Part shown: in pieces, positions 54,995 to 64,000 of the stretch | Position numbering within the stretch: the stretch's first letter is position 1 | Layout: each line of letters starts with the position of its first letter | Source of the DNA: Romanomermis culicivorax | Taxonomy: Eukaryota > Nematoda > Enoplea > Mermithida > Mermithidae | Assembly (NCBI GenBank): GCA_963922205.1 | Contig: CAWUHX010000024.1 | Span: 1,612,001 to 1,676,000, forward strand | Reading direction: 5' to 3' | Length of the DNA: 64,000 bases | The notes under the pieces: model-generated | Seen by the model: the letters and a program-made list of their open reading frames with translations, nothing else | Told to the model about the DNA's origin: nothing | The model's database searches: none | Position numbers and translations under genes: made by a program

Positions 54995-57390
54995 ATACAT
55001 AATAGAGTAATTCGAGTTTCATTCGTCTTTGATGAGATCCTTCATTTCAAATTGCTTTCAGAGTATGAAAAGTTGAAATCTTTGGTTTGCTACTGACTAT
55101 GCCTATCAGTCTGTAAGAGGGTTTTATGCATCTATGATGTAACATATTAGGGTATCGTGTAAGGCATAGATTAAGCAAAATTTGGATAAGATAGCATGTA
55201 ATGGTCACAAATAATTACCATAATAATTCGGATGATTTTATCGTTTGTTACATGATGCAGTTTACATGTACATGACCATGAACGTTTTTGCGAATAAGCT
55301 TCATCAGGCAACGGTACTGATACTAATTTCAACAATTATCCGATGAAGTGGTTCAAGAGATATCAAAAATCGATGCATAAAGTTGAGATCAGGGCACACT
55401 TTTGATCTCAACATAGTAAAAATTATCGAATTTGGAGAGAAATTTACTCTTTAGTAAATTATACGGTGAAAAAGCAACATATATGAAAACTGGAGGGGAA
55501 AATTTAAAAATGCCTAGATTTTTGGGAAAAATTTTTTCTGCACGAAACATATTGAGACAACCTCTTCCTGTTGCCCAGGATGGTCCAATCAGAGACTTAA
55601 ACGTCAACATGCTCTAACCAACCAAGTAATGCAAAGGAGGCTTCACTATGCATATTTGCTGCAACAGTTTGACATTGGTGTGACTTCCTTGGTAATCCTT
55701 AACCTCACGTTCGATGGGTCAAAAGCTTTTTGTGAAATATTCCTGGTAGTGAATTCACTTTCTGCTCTTCCAAAAACTTGTTTGCAGGTTTTCGACAGAT
55801 TAGTTTTATCTGGCCGATTTTTGCCAGAAGATTCAGTGAACGAAACAGGTGCCGTCAACCGTAGTAGCCGTTTTTCTGCACTCTACTGCAATTATTTTTG
55901 GACGTGCAGTCAACAGGCGGACTGCAAATCGGTTTGGTTCCATCGTGATCACCGCGGTTATTGCTGCGCAAGCCCGAGAATCAGAGTCATTTATAGCACA
56001 TAAGCTTACCCATATTTATTTTTTGAGAATTTTTATATTACTTAGGGGTAATGAATTTTATGTCTTTTAACAATAAAGTATCAAACCACAATGAAGGCTG
56101 CGAAGATCGACATAGTACAAGCTTCTATTTCTCATATGGATCTGACCTGTGAATTCACATATCTGTCGTAATCACAGCACGCTCATATTTCTGGTTTGTA
56201 TGCAATAGTCGTTGAATTACAGTGTCTTATAGAATATTAAGAAATTGCATACTTCATTTCAAGAGGAACACTAAACGGATTTCACAAATTTCTTCGAACC
56301 CGTATATCGATCATTTTTTACAACCATTTCTATTCATGATTTATCTTGGTGATAGTTGTAACGCGCAGTATAATTTCTCATTTACAATAGAGTATTGTAG
56401 TATTTATGGTAAGAAAGGGTAAGAAAGAGGTAAGGGTAAGAAAGGGAGTCCATGGGTCCGTATTCAGTTTAACATTTAGTCCCCATCAACTTTGAATCCT
56501 TTAACCTGAGTTTTGTCTGAAATGAAATACCAATTTAAACGCATTTCTATATGAGTAAAGTATTCGAAAGCTGAAAATTCATGAACTGAAATTGTTAAAG
56601 ATCCCAGAAATATATGCAACTGATTTTCCACGACACTTGTTTTCCTTGTGATTACACTTTTAATTTTTTCTTGAAACAGAAAGCACCTCAGAAAAGTCAT
56701 GGTCAAGATATTTTAGCATGGCTAAAAATGTCATCTTTCTTGTCGATGTTCAGTTTTTGATCAAAAATGCTGGTTCCTCACACTATTCTAATAATTGAAA
56801 ACGTAAGGCTTGCTATTGCCGGAAAACTGCAGTGCAATGATGAAGCATTAAGAATAAGATAGGAAAATATGCTAATTTTGAAATATACTGACAACACATG
56901 TATGTGCATGGTGATTTACATATTTTTCGTCGTATTAGAGTGAGTTATGCTAATGTATGCAAGCAGTTCAATACCACCGATTTGAAATATTATACCGTAA
57001 ATCGTAAGATAGTGTTTTACAGAAAATTTTTCAATTGTGCACATTTCAACTCGCATTTGAAGATTGTTTCAAGTGTGTAAAGGCGAAGTAAGTCATATTG
57101 CCTGATATTTTGAGGTGTTCGCATCTGACTAAAGCAAGCTTTCTTCATTGATAAGCAGCACCTACTCTTTTGATTATATTGCTTTACGAATTTCAATGTA
57201 TTATCATATGATGAAGTAACTGCAAGGTTATACACTTACACTGGATAAATAACTTTTTTGAAAACTACGCATGATGAGAATATTACTATTTAGTATACAA
57301 GTATTTTAAGTTCAAAGCATAGAGTGAGTTGACCTCAGAATTGAAAAGATGATAGTTACCTGTGTAGAAAACTTTATCAAAGATGGTTTC
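54995..57390. other. Intergenic with one uncertain open frame
   Basis: A plus-strand frame at 55629-56003 is open for 124 codons (GVTSLVILNLTFDG..., NYFWTCSQQADCKSVWF, CCASPRIRV) and contains TTTGCAG|G at ~55782-55788. An AATAAA lies at ~56071. No domain recognised, so it is not called as a gene. GGTAAGAAAG is tandemly repeated at 56408-56440. Confidence 0.3.
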
Positions 57391-57396
57391 TTTCAG
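57391..57396 (+). promoter_or_regulatory. Possible trans-splice acceptor of the secreted-protein gene
   Basis: TTTCAG preceded by GGTTTC, 14 bases before the ATG at 57411. Confidence 0.4.
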
Positions 57397-57410
57397 GATT
57401 TTTGACAAAG

Positions 57411-58037
57411 ATGAAAGTCATTGCGATTCTCTTGGCTCTTCTCGTCAAATTTGGTCATTCTGCTACAAATACATGTGATGGTAAGTTCATCTTTTTATTT
57501 TTATTCATAAAGGGGAATGGTGGTTAATTAATCACAATATTAGTTACTGATGTTGGTCCTTGATACTCAACTGTAAGTTAAGACTGTGGATTGAGCAAGG
57601 CAGCCGCTTGTAGTGCTTCTTTGGTTAATCACTTGAGATGCGTTGTATGTTTGTCATCTCACCACAGCTCATTAAAAACATTGGACGTTGGAAACTCGTG
57701 CTTATAAATAAAACATCCAGTGGGTGGAGTGTATGATGACAGCATTGAAAAGCTTCTTGGAACCAGCACTTTTCAACATCTGATTCAGGTTGCTATCACG
57801 AATAGAACTTCGCGGAACATATGGTCGCAAGGAACTCCAGAGCAATTTGATGTCATATCGTCTTCAGAAGGATTAATACCACATGGCTTCAAAAATTTTC
57901 TAGAACAATATTGCAAGGGCTGTGAAAGAAGAAGCTGCCAATGCAATCGAAGTGTCAAAATGTGCCGAGAATGTTACAAATGCCAATCCAATAGTAACTC
58001 AATGTCTTACGCCAATAAGAATAACATAAAGGGCTGA
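57411..58037 (+). CDS. Small secreted Cys-rich protein, unknown family
   Basis: Two exons, 57411-57480 (donor GATG|GTAAGT) and 57721-58037 (acceptor ACATCCAG), joined in phase 1, give 128 residues. The N-terminus MKVIAILLALLVKFGHSA is a clear signal peptide with probable cleavage near residue 18. The mature part has a single Cys at ~22, a helical middle (DDSIEKLLGTSTFQHLIQ) and a Cys cluster, YCKGCERRSCQCNRS then VKMCRECYKC. That makes eight Cys in all, which suggests disulfides. The mRNA end is supported by AATAAA at 58125-58130. An acceptor-like TTTCAG precedes the ATG. No family could be recognised. Function is open: export and disulfide bonding are inferred from sequence only. Confidence 0.75.
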
Positions 58038-58124
58038 TTTGTTACCAGTAGAATATCAAATAGATTAGATACTGTACCACACTGCTTCCTACAGTATGTC
58101 GATTTTTGTAATGAATTGTGTAGA

Positions 58125-58130
58125 AATAAA
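58125..58130 (+). promoter_or_regulatory. Polyadenylation signal of the secreted-protein gene
   Basis: AATAAA 88 bases after the stop codon, followed by GT/T-rich sequence. Confidence 0.65.
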
Positions 58131-58139
58131 GTTTGTTTA

Positions 58140-59555
58140 TAAAGCCCATTTAATTTAAAAATGATACTCACAGCGAAAGCCAAAAAAGTATGTACAATTT
58201 GATACGCGATTTTTGCTCAGTGGAAAACTTCATACTGTAGAAAAAAAAACAAATTTTTTCATGGGATTGAAAAGCCGAAATCATTGAAAAAACATCATGC
58301 TCATCCAATATTGATTTGAATGGAACTGAGTCGATAACTGAGCACTACTACTCGAGAAATGTTGACCATCTTAACCAGGTTATTGAAGTAAATTTTCGTC
58401 TGTTCTGTTTGGCGCTCATTGACAAAAAAATATTTCATTAATTATAGTGATGCTTACTATTTTTTTGTATTAATCTATTGGATAGCTGCATCAATCATTT
58501 GAAAATGAATAGATTATAGATGTCTACATTCAATGATAATTTATGACAACAAAACAAGCACGAAAACTGCTTAGATATTTTTGTAGGCAAAAACTAAATT
58601 CAAACCAACGTACTGAAAACTGTAATACGTGAGTTGAAAGCAAAATTTTTGAGTAAAAAAAAACTAGAAAAACCACGTCTCGTAGGGAGACGCACGTACC
58701 GAGCTGGAAATTTGTTGAAAATCCATGGTCGGATATTTTATCGACGTTCAACCCATTTGCGGGGAAACCAACGGCTAGGTATTTGGGGTTCCTTCAATTC
58801 TGTATCACACAAGCCCTTTACTTGCTATGCTTTGATCTGCCATGCTAAAGTAAAAGAAAAAATTACCTACATAACTTTGATACAAACCTTGCAACGTTTC
58901 CAGGCTTGTATCTGGAATGAACCGCATTTTAACCAACCAAATTCCAACCACCTCTACTTCGTCAAGAATTGAGATACACTGTACCACATTCATTCTGAAA
59001 TGATGTTCGCGGCAAAACTTTTACTTAAAATTATGGAAGCCTCGTTGACTATATTCAATAAATTTTTCCTTCGTCATAAGAGGCGCGGGTCACCAACCTA
59101 TAATATACTTGGACCCCGTTTTTTAAGGTCTCCCCTAGAGCCAAAACGGTTACGGATAGAGGGATGCGCTTTTTTGCGTCACATCCACCTTAGGTGCAAA
59201 CATGGGGGTGGCAAAGGTCATTTTGGCTCTATATTCAAATGGTGCTCGGTGGGGCGCCAAAAACATGCAAAAACGGCCTTTTTTGGCCATTGTGTACCTG
59301 TAGGTTCCACATAGGGTATTTGATCTGCAATTTCAATATTTTGAGACATGCATCTACCAAGTCACCCCTCGAACGCTTTTTCAGATTTTTGGAAAATATC
59401 GACTTGGTCAAATTATATGAGTGATCAAAGTCCGAGGAATCCATGAATTTGACAATTTTACATTATGCATCATTCGGGTTCAAAAAAATAATTTAGTGGA
59501 AAACACAAAAACTGTCGATCCCTGTGAGAAACAGGGTTTCCATAACGATTGGGGC
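58140..59555. other. Intergenic, no supportable gene
   Basis: 58634-58972 is open on the plus strand without a good start or domain. 59080-59300 is locally GC-richer. Nothing else seen. Confidence 0.35.
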
Positions 59556-59955
59556 AAAGGGATCGCGGTCACTTTACACAAAAAAATTGTCCCGGGTGTA
59601 AAATGGCATACTTTCGTGATTTTTTGGTGGAAGGGGTTTTTGGCCGCGGGGAATCCAATGAATGCGGTCACTTTACACCAAAAATTCATCTCGGGCGTAA
59701 ACAAGCTACTTTAGTGATTATTTGCTGGAAGAGGTTATTGACCGTGAGGAATTCCATAGATGCTGTCACTTTACAAAAAAAATTATGCCGGGTGTAGACA
59801 AGCGTATTTTCACGAATTTTTTGTGGAAGGGTTTCTGACCAAGGGGAGTTACACAAAAAATTATTCGGGTTGTGATTAAGCATATTTTCGTGATATTTTG
59901 GTGGAAATGATTTTCGACCACTGAAAATTGAATAAACGCGGAATTCAATGGATAT
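59556..59955 (+). repeat. Minisatellite, unit ~100 bp, about four degenerate copies
   Basis: Units start with GGTCACTTTACAC at 59566, 59666 and ~59764, with a shortened one at ~59850. Each contains (T/C)CCGGG(T/C)GTA, TTCGTGATTTTTTGGTGGAA and GACC. Divergence is high. Confidence 0.75.
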
Positions 59956-60899
59956 GGTGACTATTCACTCTGTTTACAACGTGTTCCACGTACTATGCGG
60001 TTTACACATCTCTTACTTTTACGGAAAGTGTGAATCCGTAGCTTTATTTAAGATCGTCTTTTATTGTTTCTTTGATATGAAGATGACCAAATTTAAAACT
60101 TCAATGTGCTTCTATGAAGGTTTTCATGCATACTGAGGCCCACTAAGAAGAGGTGGACTAGATTACTAGAAAATGCGCCGATGTGGCAGAAAAAAGAATA
60201 CACTTGTTTGGATTTGCCAAGCTGGAAAAATGAGTGGACTAGATTTCTGAGAACTTGGGTTAAAGTAGGAAAAAATTCACTTTCGTTATGTAGGATTTTC
60301 ATTCTTTCTGATTAAAATTTTTTCCATGTTTGTGGAAAAGTATATTCTGCAGCTGAGGGCATCAACACAATTTTCAACCATACATGTGCATCTCCAAAAT
60401 TTTGGGGAGGGTACACGTGGTGGACCCTGATTTTTTGGCGTTATTTGAAACAAAAAATTCAAAAAAAAGTTGGCCAAAAAAGTCATTTTATATCGTTAGT
60501 ATAGAATTCACTCCATGAGTTTTACTGATTACAAGCTATAAACAAATTTATTCTCTGAATATAGGTACGCGAAATCAAGTTATCTCAAGTGTTTGTTGAA
60601 ATTATTCAACAAAATAGCATCATTCCTAGTTTTTGGATTTAAACTTAAATTTGCAGGAAGAGCGCTTTTTGCGGGATTGCAGACGGGAAGCCATTTTACC
60701 CATTTCTGTCGCTCCGGTCCTGCTTTAAAAAAATCGTACTGTTGTCGTGAGAGTGCGATTAGAGTGGGGGAGAAGTCGGAATCGGATTTGGCGACCCCTA
60801 ATATAGACATGGCTGAATCAGGATCTCTTTAATGGCATTTTTGTATGTTTTGCTCTGTTGTCGCATTCGCAGATGGTGTCCGACTGTAACCAAGGCTCA
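59956..60899. other. Intergenic, no supportable gene
   Basis: 60640-60830 is GC-richer and open on both strands, but no motif, start or splice context was convincing. ACATGTGCATC (60385) resembles the CATGCAC MITE end without a partner. Confidence 0.3.
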
Positions 60900-61184
60900 G
60901 TTGCACTAAAGGGGTCTAAGGTCGAGCTTAAGATAATGTCGAACAAAAAGGCAACTGGGTTTGATCTCAAGTTTGGTATAATCTCAATATCATCAGGACT
61001 ATAACGACCTCAATCTCGAGATTATCACCAACTAACTCGAACTTAAACCTCAGTATTAGTTTATCCTGAAATGAGTATTGTTTGTGCACTGGAAGAAAAT
61101 AATCTCGACACTTCGATTGGCTCAAACTGAGGATCAGCAAGCTTCCCGAAGTTGAGATTATCCTCATGCTGGGTTTAGTGCAAC
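60900..61184. mobile_element. MITE with GTTGCACTAAA ends
   Basis: GTTGCACTAAAGGGG at the left and GTTGCACTAAACCCAG (inverted) at the right. GATAATCTCAA / TTGAGATTATC words are arranged symmetrically inside. No clear target duplication. Confidence 0.6.
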
Positions 61185-61466
61185 CAAACTCAGGTTTCTT
61201 TATAGTTCTGAAAATGATTATAATATGCCTCCCTCGCTATTTTTCAGCCAGAGTGAGAAGCAGGAGTCTTGAATCGATAGGGAGTTGGAATACTATAGTT
61301 TACCATTTCTATATATTCAAGTGAAGTCAGCCTTCGTCATAATTGCATATAATTTTTATATAGAGAATGTTAGTTGGCCAGAAGAAATGCACGCTGCTGC
61401 AGAATATACTTTTTCACAGACATTGAAAATTTTTTTAACGAGAAAGAATGAAAATTCAATATTACA

Positions 61467-61706
61467 TATAGTCTGTTTTTTGTGAAATGCTTCTAAATAA
61501 TGAAATTGGAAAGCAAGTATTTTCAACGATTTTCTGATAAACAATATATCATATAGGACTGGAAATTTGTGGGCATACTGATCAAACCTTCAACAATTTT
61601 TAGAGTGAAAAATTTTACAGCAAGAGCCTTATGTAAACGATTTTGACGACACTACTGATTTTTGTCACTTTTCTATTTGGAAGCATTTTATAAAAAACAG
61701 GCTATA
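61467..61706. mobile_element. Tc1/mariner-like MITE, copy 2
   Basis: TATAGTCTGTTTTTTGTGAAATGCTTC ends pair with GAAGCATTTTATAAAAAACAGGCTATA. About 80% similar by eye to 61901-62151 in the same orientation. Confidence 0.8.
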
Positions 61707-61900
61707 AGTGATTTTTTCCCATTTTTAACTCAAGTTCTCAAAAATCTAGTACATACACTGCTTCTTCTAGCCTGGTAGTTATCCAAGCAACTATGTTCTC
61801 CTTCTTTCTGCCACATTGGGGTATTTTTTTATCATACATGCTCCACGATGATCATCCTTTTTAACTATTTCAAGATTATGGAAACTGATTTCCTGATCTC

Positions 61901-62151
61901 TATAGTCTGTTTTTCTTGAAATGCTTCTAAATAATTAGAGTGGAAAGCTCAAGTAGTATTTCAGATTTTCACGATTTGCTGATAGACAATATTCCATGTA
62001 GGACTGGAAATTTGTGAGCATACTGCCCTAACCTTTAACAATTTTTCGAGTGAAAAATTTTACAGTGAGAGCTCTGTGCAGACGATTTTGACGACAGTAC
62101 TGATTTGTGTCACTTTTCTATTTGGAAGCATTTTATAAAAAACAGGCTATA
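61901..62151. mobile_element. Tc1/mariner-like MITE, copy 3
   Basis: Same ends and interior as copy 2 (AGGACTGGAAATTTGTGAGC, GTGAAAAATTTTACAG, GATTTTGACGACAGTACTG). Confidence 0.8.
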
Positions 62152-62935
62152 GTAAGGCTGAGTTTTCTGAAACTCCCACCGCTGCATCGATCATTTAAAA
62201 ATGAATGGAGTATAGTTATTCAATCGTGTTTTTGTAAGAACGTCAAAGATACCTGCGTATCTATTGATGCCCTCTGCTGCGTTTTGGAACAAAACAATTC
62301 TCGCTCGCCTCGAAAAGTTGGAGCCAAACACGAATCTGGCGACTGAAGTTTAACCCGAATCTCTCAAACCAAATGCTTCTGACAGACTTCAGGGAGTTTG
62401 CTTGCTAATTTTTCAGTAAGAGCATGGCGGCTATCAGTGCATAGAATCCGAACGTTTTTTCGAGTGCGATGCGAACTCTCGAGAAAAGTGGGCTATACGA
62501 GTGATGGGGAAGACAGTTGGCTTTTTACATTTTTGATCACTATCAATTATTATCCTGCTCGAGAATACTCTAACTTCCTGAATTTTTTGGAAACTGCAAC
62601 ACACCTAGAAGTTTACTCCTAGAATCGTTCTTGTATCATTCCCTTTTTTCCTAATTTTGCTTTCATCCTCCTACGCTAGAAGTCTCCTAGTTCCTGACGT
62701 CGGCAAACCTTCCGCTAACATCTGCAATAGAACCCAGATGTTCGTTGAGTGAAATGTTTCCTCTTGATGGGCTATAACTGGACTGTGTAATATGAATGGT
62801 ATTGCCACATTTAGTCGCCTTGTGATTCGAGTATAAGCGCCCTACGCAACCGGATGCAACAAAAATAGGAGCTGTAGAAATTTTAACCAGGAATTTTAAT
62901 CTCTAGGTTGTAATTAATAAATATAGTTTCACTGC
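62152..62935. other. Intergenic; exon-like pieces not resolved
   Basis: Two GC-richer segments are exon-like: 62225-62346 (KNVKDTCVSIDALCCVLEQN...) and ~62426-62535 after a TTTTTCAG, where one frame gives HGGYQCIESERFFECDANSR. They could belong to a small Cys-containing gene, but frames do not join cleanly by eye. Confidence 0.25.
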
Positions 62936-63766
62936 TCATACCAATGTATCCAACTTTACAATCACAACATTAGCATCTTCGTCATTCAACATGACGTGAT
63001 TGCGAACTTTTCGGCCTTGGTTATCGATAACTCCAGTGTTCAATGTTGGTCGAAGCAAGTTACTTTTAGCACTGACAGCCGTGAATCTCGCTGTCCACGA
63101 TGCATCTGGCTCATGGGGCATGTAAAAGCTAGCAGGTCTCGCGGCGTATTGTTTTGTTGATGCAGCAAGCGACAAACGTCGAATGTTAATAGCCGACGTT
63201 TTTGGCGATAATTCCAACTGCGAACGCGGTGAGCTTTTAGTCGCTATTTGCGAACGCAACTTTATCGCCGGCAAAGCATACAATAACTCCGGAACAGGAG
63301 GCGGAGTTTCGTTACAGTATGGATACGCTGACGTAATATTACGCGATAGATTTTGATCGAAGGTTAGAATTTGTGGATCATAATCACGCTGGATTATTGT
63401 GGCTAGATTTTGACGTTCTATATACGATTGTATTTCACCGCCTCGCAAAATTTGGCAAGGCGCCAAATAACGTAGGAAATTATCAATCCAAAAGTTTAAA
63501 TTGGGGATCGTGAATTTAATACGTAAATTTTGGTGGTTAATATCATAGTCATTATATGAAGGATTTGGGAAAAGTTCCAAGATTTCTCTGTGAAAAAGAT
63601 CACTAAAGTTTGGATTTTGATAAATGCCACCCAGAAATATCGGATGTAAACCGGATAATGCTAAATCCCAAAGTCCGATCAAAAAATATTGGGAAAATTG
63701 GAATTGGACGTGATTTTGATCGATTAATTGGTGGACGCAATCGAGGAAAAGTAGGAAACTTGGCGT
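62936..63766 (-). CDS. Myotubularin-family protein (MTMR10/11/12-like), C-terminal exon
   Basis: The last exon of a minus-strand gene extends beyond the right edge. The acceptor CTCCTTTAG ends at 63767; the frame is open to the TGA at 62936-62938 (276 codons). It begins SFLLFLDCVHQLIDQN, then FQFSQYFLIGLWDLALSG and PIFLGG. This is the conserved block after the phosphatase active site of myotubularins (‘vFlqFLDcvwQl..q.p..FeFne.fL..l.d.....fg.Fl.n’). Myotubularins act on PI3P and PI(3,5)P2; several members are catalytically dead adaptors. The Cys-x5-Arg loop lies upstream outside the window, so activity cannot be judged. The rest is a divergent, Ser-rich tail. The MTMR10/11/12 subgroup is a guess from this block. 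Confidence 0.75.
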   Translation of the reverse strand, partial: TPSFLLFLDCVHQLIDQNHVQFQFSQYFLIGLWDLALSGLHPIFLGGIYQNPNFSDLFHREILELFPNPSYNDYDINHQNLRIKFTIPNLNFWIDNFLRYLAPCQILRGGEIQSYIERQNLATIIQRDYDPQILTFDQNLSRNITSAYPYCNETPPPVPELLYALPAIKLRSQIATKSSPRSQLELSPKTSAINIRRLSLAASTKQYAARPASFYMPHEPDASWTARFTAVSAKSNLLRPTLNTGVIDNQGRKVRNHVMLNDEDANVVIVKLDTLV

Positions 63767-64000
63767 CTAAAGGAGAGAATACAAAATTCAGTGTAAAATG
63801 CTGAACTATCACTCGTAAAATTCAGAATTGATTGAGAAAATCGTAAAATATTTGAGCTCAAAATATGTACGAATTGGATCCTCATTGCAAAATTTTCAAT
63901 TATTTCAGAATAAGAAATCCCCAAAAAACGAATTTCGATGCACAGGTGCAAAAAATTATCCAACTTTCGAATAGAAAATTCTAAATAATTTAGGAATTTC
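63767..64000 (-). other. Intron of the myotubularin-family gene
   Basis: AT-rich sequence upstream of the acceptor; no further exon recognised before the window edge. Confidence 0.5.

Noticed and set aside
55629-56003. 124-codon plus-strand ORF as a gene
   Set aside because: No domain, ambiguous splice signals inside, and competing open frames; left as unassigned.

Overview
The window is eukaryotic and most resembles a nematode or close relative. Genes are split by short introns with T-rich TTTTCAG-type acceptors. Acceptor-like sequences stand directly before several start codons, as at nematode trans-splice sites. The palindromic TACTGTAG/CTACAGTA word recurs, as in Caenorhabditis introns. 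A 400-bp interstitial array of (CCTAAG)n, the complement of the nematode telomere repeat TTAGGC, lies near 26.2-26.6 kb. The species cannot be named from sequence alone.

Layout. 1-7.7 kb: 3' part of a Ty3/gypsy retrotransposon: the integrase end of pol, then a 1150-codon ORF beginning with an intact DEDDy 3'-5' exonuclease domain, a single in-frame TAA, a further 204 open codons, and a GC-rich probable 3' LTR. 9.1-13.2 kb: a four-level transposon nest (MITE > MULE > Harbinger-like > hAT-like), each level but the innermost with a recognisable target-site duplication. 13-29 kb: almost pure repeat: a GC-palindromic MITE, a degraded pogo element, a foldback element, a hAT-type element holding a truncated LINE, several dispersed families, the telomere-like array and a decayed minisatellite. 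29.9-31.6 kb: an unnamed host-type gene (BTB-like N-terminus, Cys-rich C-terminus). 32-38 kb: transposon debris and MITEs. 38.8-48.9 kb: two conserved genes head to tail, QTRT2 (queuosine tRNA modification) and TRIP4/ASC-1 (C2HC5 zinc finger plus ASCH domain), possibly an operon. TRIP4 introns hold a hAT element with perfect 8-bp duplication and a MITE. 49.9-52.9 kb: a degraded gypsy gag-protease-RT fragment between short inverted repeats with TTA duplication. 54-55 kb: foldback element. 57.4-58.0 kb: small secreted Cys-rich protein. 59-62 kb: minisatellite and MITEs. 62.9-63.8 kb: last exon of a myotubularin-family gene on the minus strand.

The host genes show no shared pathway beyond RNA/translation roles for the QTRT2-TRIP4 pair. 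The most unusual item is the exonuclease ORF carried downstream of a retrotransposon integrase. Gene models were spliced by eye from frame, conserved motifs and splice signals; no database search was possible.
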